DNA of 10,330 nucleotides from Verrucomicrobiota bacterium (GTDB lineage Bacteria; Verrucomicrobiota; Kiritimatiellia; Kiritimatiellales; Pontiellaceae): assembly GCA_003532555.1 (NCBI GenBank), contig DOEU01000001.1, positions 1-10,330 of the forward strand, written 5' to 3'. Every line of letters begins with the position of its first letter. Position 1 is the stretch's first letter. The notes beneath the pieces were generated by a model. That model searched no databases and had not been told where the DNA came from. It saw only the letters and a program-made list of their open reading frames with translations. The position numbers and the translations under genes were made by a program. Below are positions 1 to 7,406 of the stretch, piece by piece.

Positions 1-830
1 GCAATCTCTTGGAAATCAGGGGACGCTTTTAAAATACGGTTTGCTATTTCTAAAGCTTCATCCATTCGATCTAATTTTTTATAAGAATGGAATAAAAGAT
101 AATGGACTCGCTCATTGAACATGGCTTTTTCATAGTACCAACCTGATAAATGAACCACCGCTTGATAATCTTCATGAAAATAAAGTGATTCAATCAACTT
201 TTCTTGAACTGCTATTTGCTTATAGTCCAAATTTAGTAATCTGACATATGCATTAATCGCTTCAACCTGCCTGTCAATACGGGTGTACAAATCTGCGATC
301 AGCTCTAAAGCCTCCCGATTAGATGGATTTAATGATAAAACATAATTACATCGTTGAAGAGCTTTATCTAAATACTCACGTTTTATCAGCTCACGAGCCG
401 CGCGTAGATTAGTCTCCTCATCTTGCCATTGAACACACTGGTTCTTAAAAAAATCTAAACTTTCTTCAGAAGTAAATGCAGTCGAATCCATCAATGGCAC
501 TTCGCTCATAACCGCTGAAGGAATTTTTTGCGGCCGTTCAACAAGAAGACGCTCTTGATAAAGCCGAATTCCCTGCACTGTTAAGAAAAATCCGACTACA
601 AGCAATATCAATATAATCAAGAGCCTTAGTATATAAATAAGAGCCGAGATATCCCGCTTCTTATTACTCAAGCTTCCATTGTTCGCATTCGCTCGATCAA
701 TGGAACTCGTTTTTTTTCTATCTCTCCCTGAATCCTTACTCGCCATATGTGAATTTTTAGGGGCTTCATAGAAACTCCCTAACAACTCTTGTTCTCCTAA
801 AGAATCAGGATTATTTTTTTTATCACTCAT
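1..830 (-). CDS. Membrane-anchored TPR-repeat protein (3' end outside window)
   Basis: Reading leftward from the ATG at 828-830, the frame stays open for 276 codons and leaves the window, so the C-terminus is missing. Residues 1-60 are hydrophilic and rich in Lys, Ser and Asn. Residues 62-85 form one strongly hydrophobic membrane segment (IYILRLLIILILLVVGFF). From about residue 141 the sequence becomes helical with TPR-like spacing: AREL...YLDKALQRCNYVLSLNPSN, then EALELIADLYTRIDRQVEAINAYVRLL, with further units near 206-235 and 243-272. The likely topology is a cytoplasmic N-terminus with the TPR domain outside the cytoplasm. TPR domains are protein-binding scaffolds, and no partner can be named. 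The start has no visible Shine-Dalgarno motif but lies about 23 nt below a good sigma70-like promoter. It is transcribed divergently from the Cys-rich protein/ferredoxin pair. The TPR call is fairly secure; the role is unknown. Confidence 0.8.
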   Translation of the reverse strand, partial: MSDKKNNPDSLGEQELLGSFYEAPKNSHMASKDSGRDRKKTSSIDRANANNGSLSNKKRDISALIYILRLLIILILLVVGFFLTVQGIRLYQERLLVERPQKIPSAVMSEVPLMDSTAFTSEESLDFFKNQCVQWQDEETNLRAARELIKREYLDKALQRCNYVLSLNPSNREALELIADLYTRIDRQVEAINAYVRLLNLDYKQIAVQEKLIESLYFHEDYQAVVHLSGWYYEKAMFNERVHYLLFHSYKKLDRMDEALEIANRILKASPDFQEI

Positions 831-845
831 ATAAAATCTGGCTTA

Positions 846-874
846 TTGAATATTTGAAAATTAAACATCATAAT
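846..874 (+). promoter_or_regulatory. Sigma70-like promoter for the Cys-rich protein/ferredoxin pair
   Basis: On the plus strand, TTGAAT (846-851) and CATAAT (869-874) are separated by 17 nt. The -10 matches at five of six positions and the -35 at four. Transcription would start near 881, about 36 nt before the ATG at 917. This favours that ATG over the upstream in-frame TTG at 854, which would lie inside the promoter. The element overlaps the opposing promoter of the TPR gene. Confidence 0.4.
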
Positions 875-888
875 GTTAGCAAAGTCAA
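860..888 (-). promoter_or_regulatory. Sigma70-like promoter for the TPR gene
   Basis: On the minus strand, TTGACT (888-883) and TTTAAT (865-860) are separated by exactly 17 nt. Each hexamer matches the consensus at five of six positions. The predicted transcript would start near 853, giving a leader of about 23 nt before the ATG at 830. The assignment rests on sequence match only. Confidence 0.55.
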
Positions 889-916
889 AGATACTAAAAA
901 AAGATCCATTTATATT

Positions 917-1138
917 ATGAAAATTTTTGTACTACTGCTAATAACAACGATTATTTTATTTGCGATTCCAATATGTATATTAGGGTTGATTAATCGAATC
1001 CGAGATCGTCAGCCTGGATGCTCTGGCAGCCACGATTGCGTTATTTACAAGGGTGAAAAAGTGATGTGTCCATCCTGTGAAATTCGTGAGTTTAAAGCAG
1101 AGATGGATCTTAAAAAACAATCGAGAATTTTCCGCTGA
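917..1138 (+). CDS. Small single-pass membrane protein with four cysteines (NqrM-like architecture)
   Basis: This is a 73-residue protein. Residues 2-25 are one hydrophobic segment (KIFVLLLITTIILFAIPICI), followed by a short basic stretch (RIRDR). A small domain follows with two cysteine pairs: C-x5-C in GCSGSHDC and C-x2-C in MCPSC. The C-terminal tail is charged. A membrane anchor followed at once by a compact Cys cluster resembles NqrM, the Na+-NQR maturation factor thought to deliver iron, and also the FeoB-associated Cys-rich membrane proteins. The cysteine spacing is not a clear match to either, so this is an analogy. The frame extends upstream to a TTG at 854, adding 21 basic residues; the ATG at 917 is preferred because the TTG lies within the putative promoter. 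Neither start has a good ribosome binding site. Its stop TGA overlaps the ferredoxin start, implying co-translation. A metal or Fe-S related role is an inference. Confidence 0.65.
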   Translation: MKIFVLLLITTIILFAIPICILGLINRIRDRQPGCSGSHDCVIYKGEKVMCPSCEIREFKAEMDLKKQSRIFR

Positions 1139-1314
1139 AAACATTTTATATAGAAGACAACTGTATTAGCTGCGGAGCCTGCCTAGACCAGTGCCCAGAA
1201 GAGGCTATATTCATTGGAGATGATCAGTACGAAATTAAACATACTTCGTGCACGAATTGTGGCTTGTGTCTTGGTCATTGTCCCGTTCTTGCCATCCAGC
1301 AACCTACGCATTAA
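1135..1314 (+). CDS. 2x[4Fe-4S] ferredoxin, apparent CTG start
   Basis: This is a 59-residue bacterial-type ferredoxin with two complete cluster motifs: C10-x2-C13-x2-C16-x3-C20-P (CISCGACLDQCP) and C39-x2-C42-x2-C45-x3-C49-P (CTNCGLCLGHCP). Each motif binds a low-potential [4Fe-4S] cluster, so the protein is a soluble one-electron carrier. The frame is closed by a TAA at 1111-1113, and no ATG, GTG or TTG lies between that stop and the first cysteine. The natural start is CTG at 1135 (LKTFYIEDNC), which overlaps the upstream TGA as CTGA, like the usual ATGA coupling. Only a weak GAG lies 9 nt before it. The alternative is that this is the C-terminal part of a longer protein fused to the upstream frame by a -1 shift at the A6 run (1112-1117). 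Family identity is very secure; the exact N-terminus is not. The redox partner is unknown, with the adjacent Cys-rich membrane protein the obvious candidate. Confidence 0.85.
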   Translation: MKTFYIEDNCISCGACLDQCPEEAIFIGDDQYEIKHTSCTNCGLCLGHCPVLAIQQPTH

Positions 1315-1748
1315 ACAAAGATCTTGCAAAAATGTGCCGCAGCTATTCCGGTTAAAAGTCCGCCCAATACCTCTAAACGAGTATGCCCCAAAAGTTCTTT
1401 AAGCTTTTTTTCCGATAAATGATGTTCATGTAACAATTCATCTAGAATTTGATTTAATATTTTTGCTTGTTCACCTGCTGCTTTTCTCACGCTTTGAGCA
1501 TCAAACATGACAACGGCAGCAAACGCCGCTACAATCGTGAATGATACACTTGAAAATCCTTCATTTATACCAATCGATGTCGCCAATGAACATGCCATAG
1601 CTGAATGCGCACTTGGCATGCCGCCCGTACTCAGCAAATAACTAAAATCTAATTTTCCAGAACGAATAAAACAGCTAATCATTTTTATTGATTGAGCTAA
1701 GAACCATCCTATTAATGCGGCCCAAAAACTAGGGTGCAAATCATTCAT
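1311..1748 (-). CDS. DUF212 / divergent PAP2 family membrane protein (YuiD-like)
   Basis: This 145-residue protein is about the usual length for the DUF212 (YuiD-like) family. Family hallmarks are all present: STGGMPSAHSA (residues 40-50), FDAQSVRKAAGEQAKILN (82-99) and LLGHTRLEVLGGLLTGI (119-135). The MPSAHS and GHTR segments recall motifs of PAP2 acid phosphatases, hence the name 'divergent PAP2'. The standard PAP2 catalytic set is incomplete, and no activity is established for the family. Hydrophobic stretches near 8-27, 45-60, 68-82 and 126-142 indicate an inner-membrane protein. The start is secure because GGAGG lies 7 nt upstream of the ATG. It lies 70 nt past the AsmA-like gene on the same strand, so it may be read through from that operon or have its own promoter. 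It converges on the ferredoxin gene, and the two stop codons share bases. Confidence 0.88.
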   Translation of the reverse strand: MNDLHPSFWAALIGWFLAQSIKMISCFIRSGKLDFSYLLSTGGMPSAHSAMACSLATSIGINEGFSSVSFTIVAAFAAVVMFDAQSVRKAAGEQAKILNQILDELLHEHHLSEKKLKELLGHTRLEVLGGLLTGIAAAHFCKIFV

Positions 1749-1755
1749 TAAACAT

Positions 1756-1760
1756 CCTCC
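1756..1760 (-). promoter_or_regulatory. Ribosome binding site of the DUF212 gene
   Basis: GGAGG on the minus strand, 7 nt before the ATG at 1748. This is a near-ideal Shine-Dalgarno sequence. It decides the start and shows that this genome uses Shine-Dalgarno initiation. Confidence 0.75.
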
Positions 1761-1818
1761 AAGACACGTATAATCTCATCTTTTAATTTTTATTTCGAAT
1801 GAATATCACATTCAAGTA

Positions 1819-4194
1819 TTATCTTATGACATGATCGATATTTCGTAAACTCCATGATGGTTTTTCTGCAGATCCTGATAAATTAAGATCCAACACCCTT
1901 AAAAGTGGCTTTGTTAACAAATGAAGGATGCGTTTCCATTTATTGTCATGACTAAATTGCAATTTCAGCATCGCATCATACCCATTATCAAAATCATATA
2001 CTCCCTCAAATTCACCTGCAAATATGGGGCCTGACATTTCTAATCGATCTACTTCAACTTGATTCTTATTCCACTTAAGATTGCCCTCCAGCTTATCAAT
2101 AGCAAATATGTCTAATGGGTTCCAAACGGTGCTAACAAACTCGGATAACTCTTTTAAAACAGGTAACCCTGCTAATCGATCCCCCATAATCACCAAATTT
2201 ATATCTGCATGCATACTGGATACTAAAGATTGGCTTGTTTTATAGCGGAATGATCCACTTGCATCTAATAAAGCATCTACCTGATTATTAGTTAGTTCAG
2301 ATAGTTTGATATTATTAAATCTACACAGACCCATCATCCAGCCATGATCGCAACTCTTATCATACGGAATTCGTCCTTCTAGAATCACGGAACCTCCAGC
2401 CCAGTCTCCTAGTAGCTCTTCTAATATGATTGTTTGTTTTTTACCCATTAATCTACATTCAAAATTTTCTATTAGTTCATCGTATATTCGAAATTGTTCA
2501 GATTCTACCTCTATTTCAAAAGCAGCAACATCAAAAGGTTTCCACTCTAATTTTCCCTGGAATGAAAGTTTTGAATTCCCGACTACGTCTATGGAATGAC
2601 CAATAAACTCATCTTCAATACCTAAGATTTTTTTCATCTCATTCAATGAAAATTCACTTATTATATCGCCTTCAAATACCGATTCATAAAAATCAATCTT
2701 AACATCCCCACTTAAAGTGCGATCTTCATGATTAGCATTAAAATTCAATAACGATAGTTGCTGATACTGCCATAAAAAATCTGAATTCATCTGATCAAAA
2801 TAAATACCATTATAATGAAAATAATTTCCACCTATCGACCCCGTCCAACGACTAGATAGATTCGCATCTTTAATACGAATTAAATCAATCTGAACACGCC
2901 CATGAGGATCTTCACTTCTAATCCGGGTGAATAAAGAATCCATAGATCTATTCAAAAGAGATAATTCTCTTAATAAATCAGGGTGTATCGATAGATTGAT
3001 AGATAACTCGTTATGCAGTGCATCCAAGTCCTCATAAAAAAATAAATCCGCATGACCTGTTTTGATCGAACCTTTCTCACTCAAAGAAAACTCTATATTA
3101 CGAACATGAACTTTTGATAAACCCTTCTTTCGACTACCTTTAATTTTAATAGGCTCTATCTGCAGATTAGAATGATCTGTCATGTTAGCCTGCAAATCAA
3201 AAGCGATATACTCCCATACCTCATCTAGTTTTGCTGGACCCATATGAAAGGAATAAATAGGAATTGAATCAACGGACAATCCTCTACTTGCAAAGAGATC
3301 TTTCTGTTTTTCTAAAATAGCCAAATCAAAAGAACATAGATCAACATCACCTATTCCAGACATCTCAAAGAGCTGATCTTTATATTGATAAGAACCGGCT
3401 AAATGCATGAATTGATCCGCTTGAACGCACTCTAACTGTTCTACACGAATTTCTTGTTCAGACAGGCCTAGCTGAAGTTTTACTACATCAAAATCTAAAC
3501 CAAAAATCTTCATAGAAGCGATAGTAAGAAAACTATCAATATTCCAATTTTGCCAATCAGAATCGGTAATTGAAAATTGAACAACCGCATCAATTGATTC
3601 AAAACCACACTCCCACGCGTAAAATATCTTCTCTAAATTTTCTGGTAGTTCCCTAGTCAACGAAGGTACTTTAAATAGAGCAGGATCAATACAACCAGAA
3701 AAACTAAGCGATGAATCTTTTGCTATAACTTCACCTGATTCAAAAAATAATTGCTTCTCTGAAGCAACCAAATACGTATGTACTGAATCAATCTGCAGAG
3801 GGAACGCTCTTCCCTTCAAAAGAGGCAGTTTATTATCCATAACTATAATTTGATAACATGATAAGGCAAGTGGCTCACTTCTTTGGAAAGTCTGAATAGG
3901 GTTAAAAGAACCAACATGAATAGAATCGATATAAAATAAAGGTGTCAGCTGATCTCGATTAGTAATATAAAAATTAACGTTTCGAAGAACCCAACCTTCA
4001 GGTCTAATCACCACTCGTTCAACCTCAACCTGCATTCCATATTCAGATTGAAGAGAATCTAGTTTCGACTGAATTAAGGATGACGGAAGACCGTAATATC
4101 CACTATATACCAACACGATTAGCAATAGAATAAAAACGCATGAAGCTGTGCGTAGAATAAAAGAAAAACCTTTTCGTAAGAATTTCAAATACAT
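1819..4194 (-). CDS. Large AsmA/TamB-like envelope protein
   Basis: This is a 791-residue protein with one N-terminal membrane anchor (about residues 10-33, FILRTASCVFILLLIVLVY). A long, beta-rich domain follows, made of repeating short strands such as VEVERVVIRPEGWVLRNVNF. This layout is typical of the AsmA/YhdP/TamB superfamily, whose members sit in the inner membrane, project into the periplasm as a beta-groove and are linked to phospholipid transport to the outer membrane. The last ~80 residues look like an AsmA-type C-terminus: VDRLEMSGPIFAGEFEG (716-731) and LNLSGSAEKPSW (near 769). The start is supported by GGTGA 7 nt upstream. The ATG lies only 3 nt past the DUF4340 stop, so the two are very probably co-translated. 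Sequence conservation in this superfamily is low. The class is likely, but the subfamily and cargo cannot be given. It is the last gene of the tightly packed run. Confidence 0.7.
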   Translation of the reverse strand: MYLKFLRKGFSFILRTASCVFILLLIVLVYSGYYGLPSSLIQSKLDSLQSEYGMQVEVERVVIRPEGWVLRNVNFYITNRDQLTPLFYIDSIHVGSFNPIQTFQRSEPLALSCYQIIVMDNKLPLLKGRAFPLQIDSVHTYLVASEKQLFFESGEVIAKDSSLSFSGCIDPALFKVPSLTRELPENLEKIFYAWECGFESIDAVVQFSITDSDWQNWNIDSFLTIASMKIFGLDFDVVKLQLGLSEQEIRVEQLECVQADQFMHLAGSYQYKDQLFEMSGIGDVDLCSFDLAILEKQKDLFASRGLSVDSIPIYSFHMGPAKLDEVWEYIAFDLQANMTDHSNLQIEPIKIKGSRKKGLSKVHVRNIEFSLSEKGSIKTGHADLFFYEDLDALHNELSINLSIHPDLLRELSLLNRSMDSLFTRIRSEDPHGRVQIDLIRIKDANLSSRWTGSIGGNYFHYNGIYFDQMNSDFLWQYQQLSLLNFNANHEDRTLSGDVKIDFYESVFEGDIISEFSLNEMKKILGIEDEFIGHSIDVVGNSKLSFQGKLEWKPFDVAAFEIEVESEQFRIYDELIENFECRLMGKKQTIILEELLGDWAGGSVILEGRIPYDKSCDHGWMMGLCRFNNIKLSELTNNQVDALLDASGSFRYKTSQSLVSSMHADINLVIMGDRLAGLPVLKELSEFVSTVWNPLDIFAIDKLEGNLKWNKNQVEVDRLEMSGPIFAGEFEGVYDFDNGYDAMLKLQFSHDNKWKRILHLLTKPLLRVLDLNLSGSAEKPSWSLRNIDHVIR

Positions 4195-4197
4195 TCC

Positions 4198-5970
4198 TTA
4201 TTCACCATCAGAAATTAGTTCTGATTTTCGGAGATTCTTCATGCATAATTGAACCGATTCTGTTGAAAGTCGGAAAACAATATCGCGCCCTTTAAACATG
4301 GCATAATATCCACCTTCATCGGAACGATTTCCTACCATCATCTCTAACGAATGCCATCTGGAATCACGTTCATAAAAAATCAAACGGCATATCGGATTCT
4401 CTAATCCAAAAGGAGCGAGTGATGATGGGTAACTTGCAACAAAACTTTCCGCTTCCATTTGCTGTAATTGCTCTACCCATATATTCAGTTTATCCGTCGA
4501 CACATTTGAGTCAGATAAATTCCAAACTGCTGCTTCTGGATCCCAGATAATGGATTGCTTTTCTTCTTCTTTCAAAACTTGTTCAATACGAACCAAAACT
4601 GAATCAAACGAGAAAATTCTTCGATCCTTATAAGAGAGCGGATTTAAAAGATCAAAAAGTGGTCTCACAAGATTCACCTCATGATGTTTTTTATCCCCAT
4701 GAAATTGAACTTGAACTGGCGCATCTGGATCAGAAGGAAGAAAGCACGTGACTTTTTGATTTTTTGATCCTTTCTGAGATCCTGCCTCTATAACCAACGG
4801 ACGAGATTCTGTATTAGGTGTTACGCCAAATCGAGTCACCACCATCCCCTCTATAAAACCTTTTATTTGCGCCATGATGCGCTCATCAACCGCCCAATCA
4901 AAAGGCTGATTCATTCGCCAGACTTCGTTGCTTCCAGATACAAATCCTACCTTTCTTCCTGCATCAGATAAGCGTAAATAGTTCGATGACTCTCCCATAA
5001 AATCAAATACTTGTTCGGCCCGAAATTGTGCAAAAGCAACCAACAATTCTTGAACTAAGGACTCATAAACCAAGCCTACCTTCTCATCACCTCGACTTGC
5101 GTATCGAATACCTTCTCGCCCTATAACTTTATCTCCCACGTAGAAGGAGACCGCTCCACCCTGAACACTCGAAAGAACCAACCGCATGAAAGGTTCATCA
5201 AATCCAAAAACCGATTTTTCACTCGCATCCCCCTCAATAAAAGAAGTCATTCTTGTTTCGTTTAATTTTTCTAACAACCGTAAAACAGCGACCTGATCAA
5301 CGGAACCTGATCGAGGATGAAATAATTTCCAACCTTCATCATCACTACGAATCATCTGAATAAATCCATCACTAGCTGATCCGCTTATTTCAATTCGATC
5401 TGATTGCAGAATATATTCCACAAAGAGTCGGTAATCATATAAATCATCTACCGAATTAGGCAATACACTCTCCGACGTTTTATCCATTAAATAGATTTCA
5501 TCACTATCTCGTAACATAAGATATCGGACCGAACCCAAACTAGACTCTGAACCAAGCATCCATTCACGCTCTTGTCCGGCACGTTTAATTTTAATAAAAT
5601 CTGAAGAAACATCTAACCCATAGTCCGATAACGTGAAGCCACGATCCTGCATCTCTTCTAAAGAAAACCCATACTCAAGCTGGATGAGCGATAATTCACT
5701 TAGGAAGGATAGGACACTTCTTGGGTCAGCAGGCTCAAGTTGATTCTCTACTTTGCCTATCAACCAGTCATCAACCGTATCAGAACGACGAAGTACAAGC
5801 TGATTCGTTGAAATAGAAATAACCACGGATGATAAATCTTTTTCATTTCCTATTAGGATACGCTTCTTTCCAATTACTTGAACAGCAGAGTCTTGATCGA
5901 AGCAGTAAAGAAGTGATCCTGCGATCAGTAGTGACAAAAGAATCAGAAAGGTTGAGCGCCAACGTCTCAT
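4198..5970 (-). CDS. DUF4340 protein with four tandem repeats, membrane-anchored
   Basis: This is a 590-residue protein with an N-terminal anchor (RRW then LILLSLLIAGSLLY, about residues 8-23) and a long soluble part. Its position behind a GldG-like gene and features such as DSDEIYLMD...DDLYDYRLF fit the DUF4340 family, which regularly accompanies Gld-type ABC exporters. The soluble part looks like four diverged copies of one module of about 125-140 residues, starting near 47, 191, 329 and 457. Each copy opens with a strand and a conserved Trp (DWLI, GWKL, VWRM, VWNL), then a helix ending in a Phe-containing turn, then F/YGL or FGF, then an edge strand. The start is the ATG at 5970: GGAGG lies 8 nt before it, and it overlaps the GldG-like stop as TAATG. 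The frame is open 57 codons further upstream, but that part lies inside the neighbouring gene and is not credible. The molecular function is unknown; it is probably a partner of the ABC transporter outside the cytoplasm. Confidence 0.8.
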   Translation of the reverse strand: MRRWRSTFLILLSLLIAGSLLYCFDQDSAVQVIGKKRILIGNEKDLSSVVISISTNQLVLRRSDTVDDWLIGKVENQLEPADPRSVLSFLSELSLIQLEYGFSLEEMQDRGFTLSDYGLDVSSDFIKIKRAGQEREWMLGSESSLGSVRYLMLRDSDEIYLMDKTSESVLPNSVDDLYDYRLFVEYILQSDRIEISGSASDGFIQMIRSDDEGWKLFHPRSGSVDQVAVLRLLEKLNETRMTSFIEGDASEKSVFGFDEPFMRLVLSSVQGGAVSFYVGDKVIGREGIRYASRGDEKVGLVYESLVQELLVAFAQFRAEQVFDFMGESSNYLRLSDAGRKVGFVSGSNEVWRMNQPFDWAVDERIMAQIKGFIEGMVVTRFGVTPNTESRPLVIEAGSQKGSKNQKVTCFLPSDPDAPVQVQFHGDKKHHEVNLVRPLFDLLNPLSYKDRRIFSFDSVLVRIEQVLKEEEKQSIIWDPEAAVWNLSDSNVSTDKLNIWVEQLQQMEAESFVASYPSSLAPFGLENPICRLIFYERDSRWHSLEMMVGNRSDEGGYYAMFKGRDIVFRLSTESVQLCMKNLRKSELISDGE

Positions 5971-7406
5971 TAACATCGCCTCCGCCAACCCATAATAACC
6001 CCACATATTAAAACCAATAAAGGCAACCCAACAACAAGCCAACAAAACAAATTCCTCATTGTGACTGGGGTTAATGGTAAACGGACTTCTGAAACCATAC
6101 GAGGTGCCATATCGATCACTTGATCCCGATCGACTAGCCACTCAGTACACCTAATAAAGAAATCTCCATTTGCCCCCATTAAATGATTGTTGCTAATAAA
6201 ATCTGAATCACCTAAGACCACTAGTCGCGAAGATGCAATCTCAACATCTAACCCTTGCTCAGCCCCTCGTTCTATCGCTAAACCCATAGGCAAAGGCCCA
6301 CGTAGATCTCCATTAATCTCGTTAAAAAACGCGACTCCACTTTGAACAGAAACTTCCAGCCAACTTAAATCTGAACTCAGCAGAAGTGGACTCACCGAAT
6401 ATTGATCCGTCTCTTCTACCGCATCTCGTTGAGAAGCCGGTAGTATCGCGCTAGGCAATGACAACTGAACGACTGAGTTTAACCCCCGACATATTGGATG
6501 CTCTCCAAATCGTTCCACATTCACTTCACGTCCTCGAAGTGTCTTCTCTGGATCCATCACTATTCCAGACTGTACAGCAATACCCCACCGACGCATCATA
6601 GGCTCCAATCCACTTTCACGAAATGCATCTTGCAAAATAAGTAGTCGTCCACTTCGATTTAAATACCGCTCCAAAGCTTCCACGGCACCAACGCTCAATT
6701 GTTGCGTAGGTCCAGCCACAACAACGGCATCTGCATCATCTGGAATTGATATATTTCCACGAATTGTTAAGGACACTGCATCGATTGCACGGCGATGTAA
6801 CATCGATCGTAACTCACTAATACTCCGTCTTCCGCTATCCCTCGAAAGTGATAACTCACCATGTCCCTGCAAAAAATAAATTTTAGGGCGACTTCCTTCA
6901 ATCAGCTCTGTGATCGCAGTCGAAATCATCTGTTCACCACGAAAACCAACCATTCGATATCGATCAGCTCCATCCACAGGTTCCACATCCATCATCTCTG
7001 CTGCACGAATAAATCGCTGCTGTTCTCCATCATCCAATACTAAAACTTGTGCTTCACGCAATTCATACGCAACCGCTAGGAACTCTGTTTTTGCAGGATC
7101 CTTAACCGGGTCTACCCAATTAATACGAATCATCTGACTTGCTGATTGATACTCCTGAAGCAAATTGTTCAAGTCCTCAAATAACGTATGTTCCTCCTGG
7201 AATAAAACTGTAAGATCAATCGGTCTTTCTAACTGATCTAAAAGTGCATGCGATCGTGGAGACAGTGCATATAGTGATGCTTTATTAAGATCAACTCGCA
7301 ACACCACTCGTGTCGAGAGAACTAATAATAGTAATAGTAAAATAAAGGCGAGTCCAATATTCACCATCCCATGCAACTGATGCCATTTTTTCCAACCCTT
7401 TCTCAT
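5970..7406 (-). CDS. GldG-like ABC transporter auxiliary protein
   Basis: This 478-residue protein belongs to the GldG / ABC_transp_aux (DUF4350-like) type. It has an N-terminal membrane segment (about 14-35), a large extracytoplasmic domain and a C-terminal membrane segment (about 452-474) ending in WRRRC. Typical features are VDLNKASLYALSP after the first anchor, the conserved IYFLQGHGELS (176-186), ADAVVVAGPTQQLS (225-238), RLLILQDAF (254-262) and LVVLGDSDFISNN (395-407). In Bacteroidota, GldG works with GldF and GldA as an ABC complex needed for gliding. Relatives outside that phylum occur without gliding and their substrate is unknown. The frame is open from 7454, but the ATG at 7406 is preferred because it overlaps the permease stop as TGATG and has GGAAG 8 nt upstream. 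The ATG at 7421 has GGA touching the start codon. It is translationally coupled to its neighbours on both sides. Confidence 0.85.
   Translation of the reverse strand: MRKGWKKWHQLHGMVNIGLAFILLLLLLVLSTRVVLRVDLNKASLYALSPRSHALLDQLERPIDLTVLFQEEHTLFEDLNNLLQEYQSASQMIRINWVDPVKDPAKTEFLAVAYELREAQVLVLDDGEQQRFIRAAEMMDVEPVDGADRYRMVGFRGEQMISTAITELIEGSRPKIYFLQGHGELSLSRDSGRRSISELRSMLHRRAIDAVSLTIRGNISIPDDADAVVVAGPTQQLSVGAVEALERYLNRSGRLLILQDAFRESGLEPMMRRWGIAVQSGIVMDPEKTLRGREVNVERFGEHPICRGLNSVVQLSLPSAILPASQRDAVEETDQYSVSPLLLSSDLSWLEVSVQSGVAFFNEINGDLRGPLPMGLAIERGAEQGLDVEIASSRLVVLGDSDFISNNHLMGANGDFFIRCTEWLVDRDQVIDMAPRMVSEVRLPLTPVTMRNLFCWLVVGLPLLVLICGVIMGWRRRC
5979..5983 (-). promoter_or_regulatory. Ribosome binding site that fixes the DUF4340 start
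   Basis: GGAGG lies within the last codons of the GldG-like gene, 8 nt before the ATG at 5970. A second in-frame ATG at 5976 would leave only 2 nt of spacing. The site therefore selects the TAATG-coupled start. Confidence 0.65.

Noticed and set aside
854..916. Extended start at TTG 854 for the Cys-rich membrane protein
   Set aside because: It has no ribosome binding site and lies inside the putative plus-strand promoter. The ATG at 917 puts the hydrophobic anchor at the N-terminus, as in similar small proteins. It is not excluded.
1111..1118. Classical programmed -1 slippery heptamer at the A6 run
   Set aside because: In the reading frame used (CTT AAA AAA CAA) the bases do not form the X XXY YYZ pattern, and no clear downstream stem is visible. 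Frameshifting remains only a fallback explanation for the ferredoxin start.
1214..1402. 62-codon plus-strand open frame
   Set aside because: It is a shifted frame over the ferredoxin and the 3' end of the DUF212 gene. Its protein has no recognisable features, while the ferredoxin frame beneath it carries eight perfectly spaced cysteines.
1787..1815. Possible promoter TTGAAT-17-TAAAAA before the DUF212 gene
   Set aside because: Each hexamer matches at only four of six positions in very AT-rich DNA, so it is too weak to annotate.
1797..1815. Short inverted repeat after the AsmA-like gene (TGAAT/ATTCA) as a terminator
   Set aside because: The stem is only 5 bp and AT-rich. The following transcript would be A-rich rather than a U tract, so it is not a credible intrinsic terminator.
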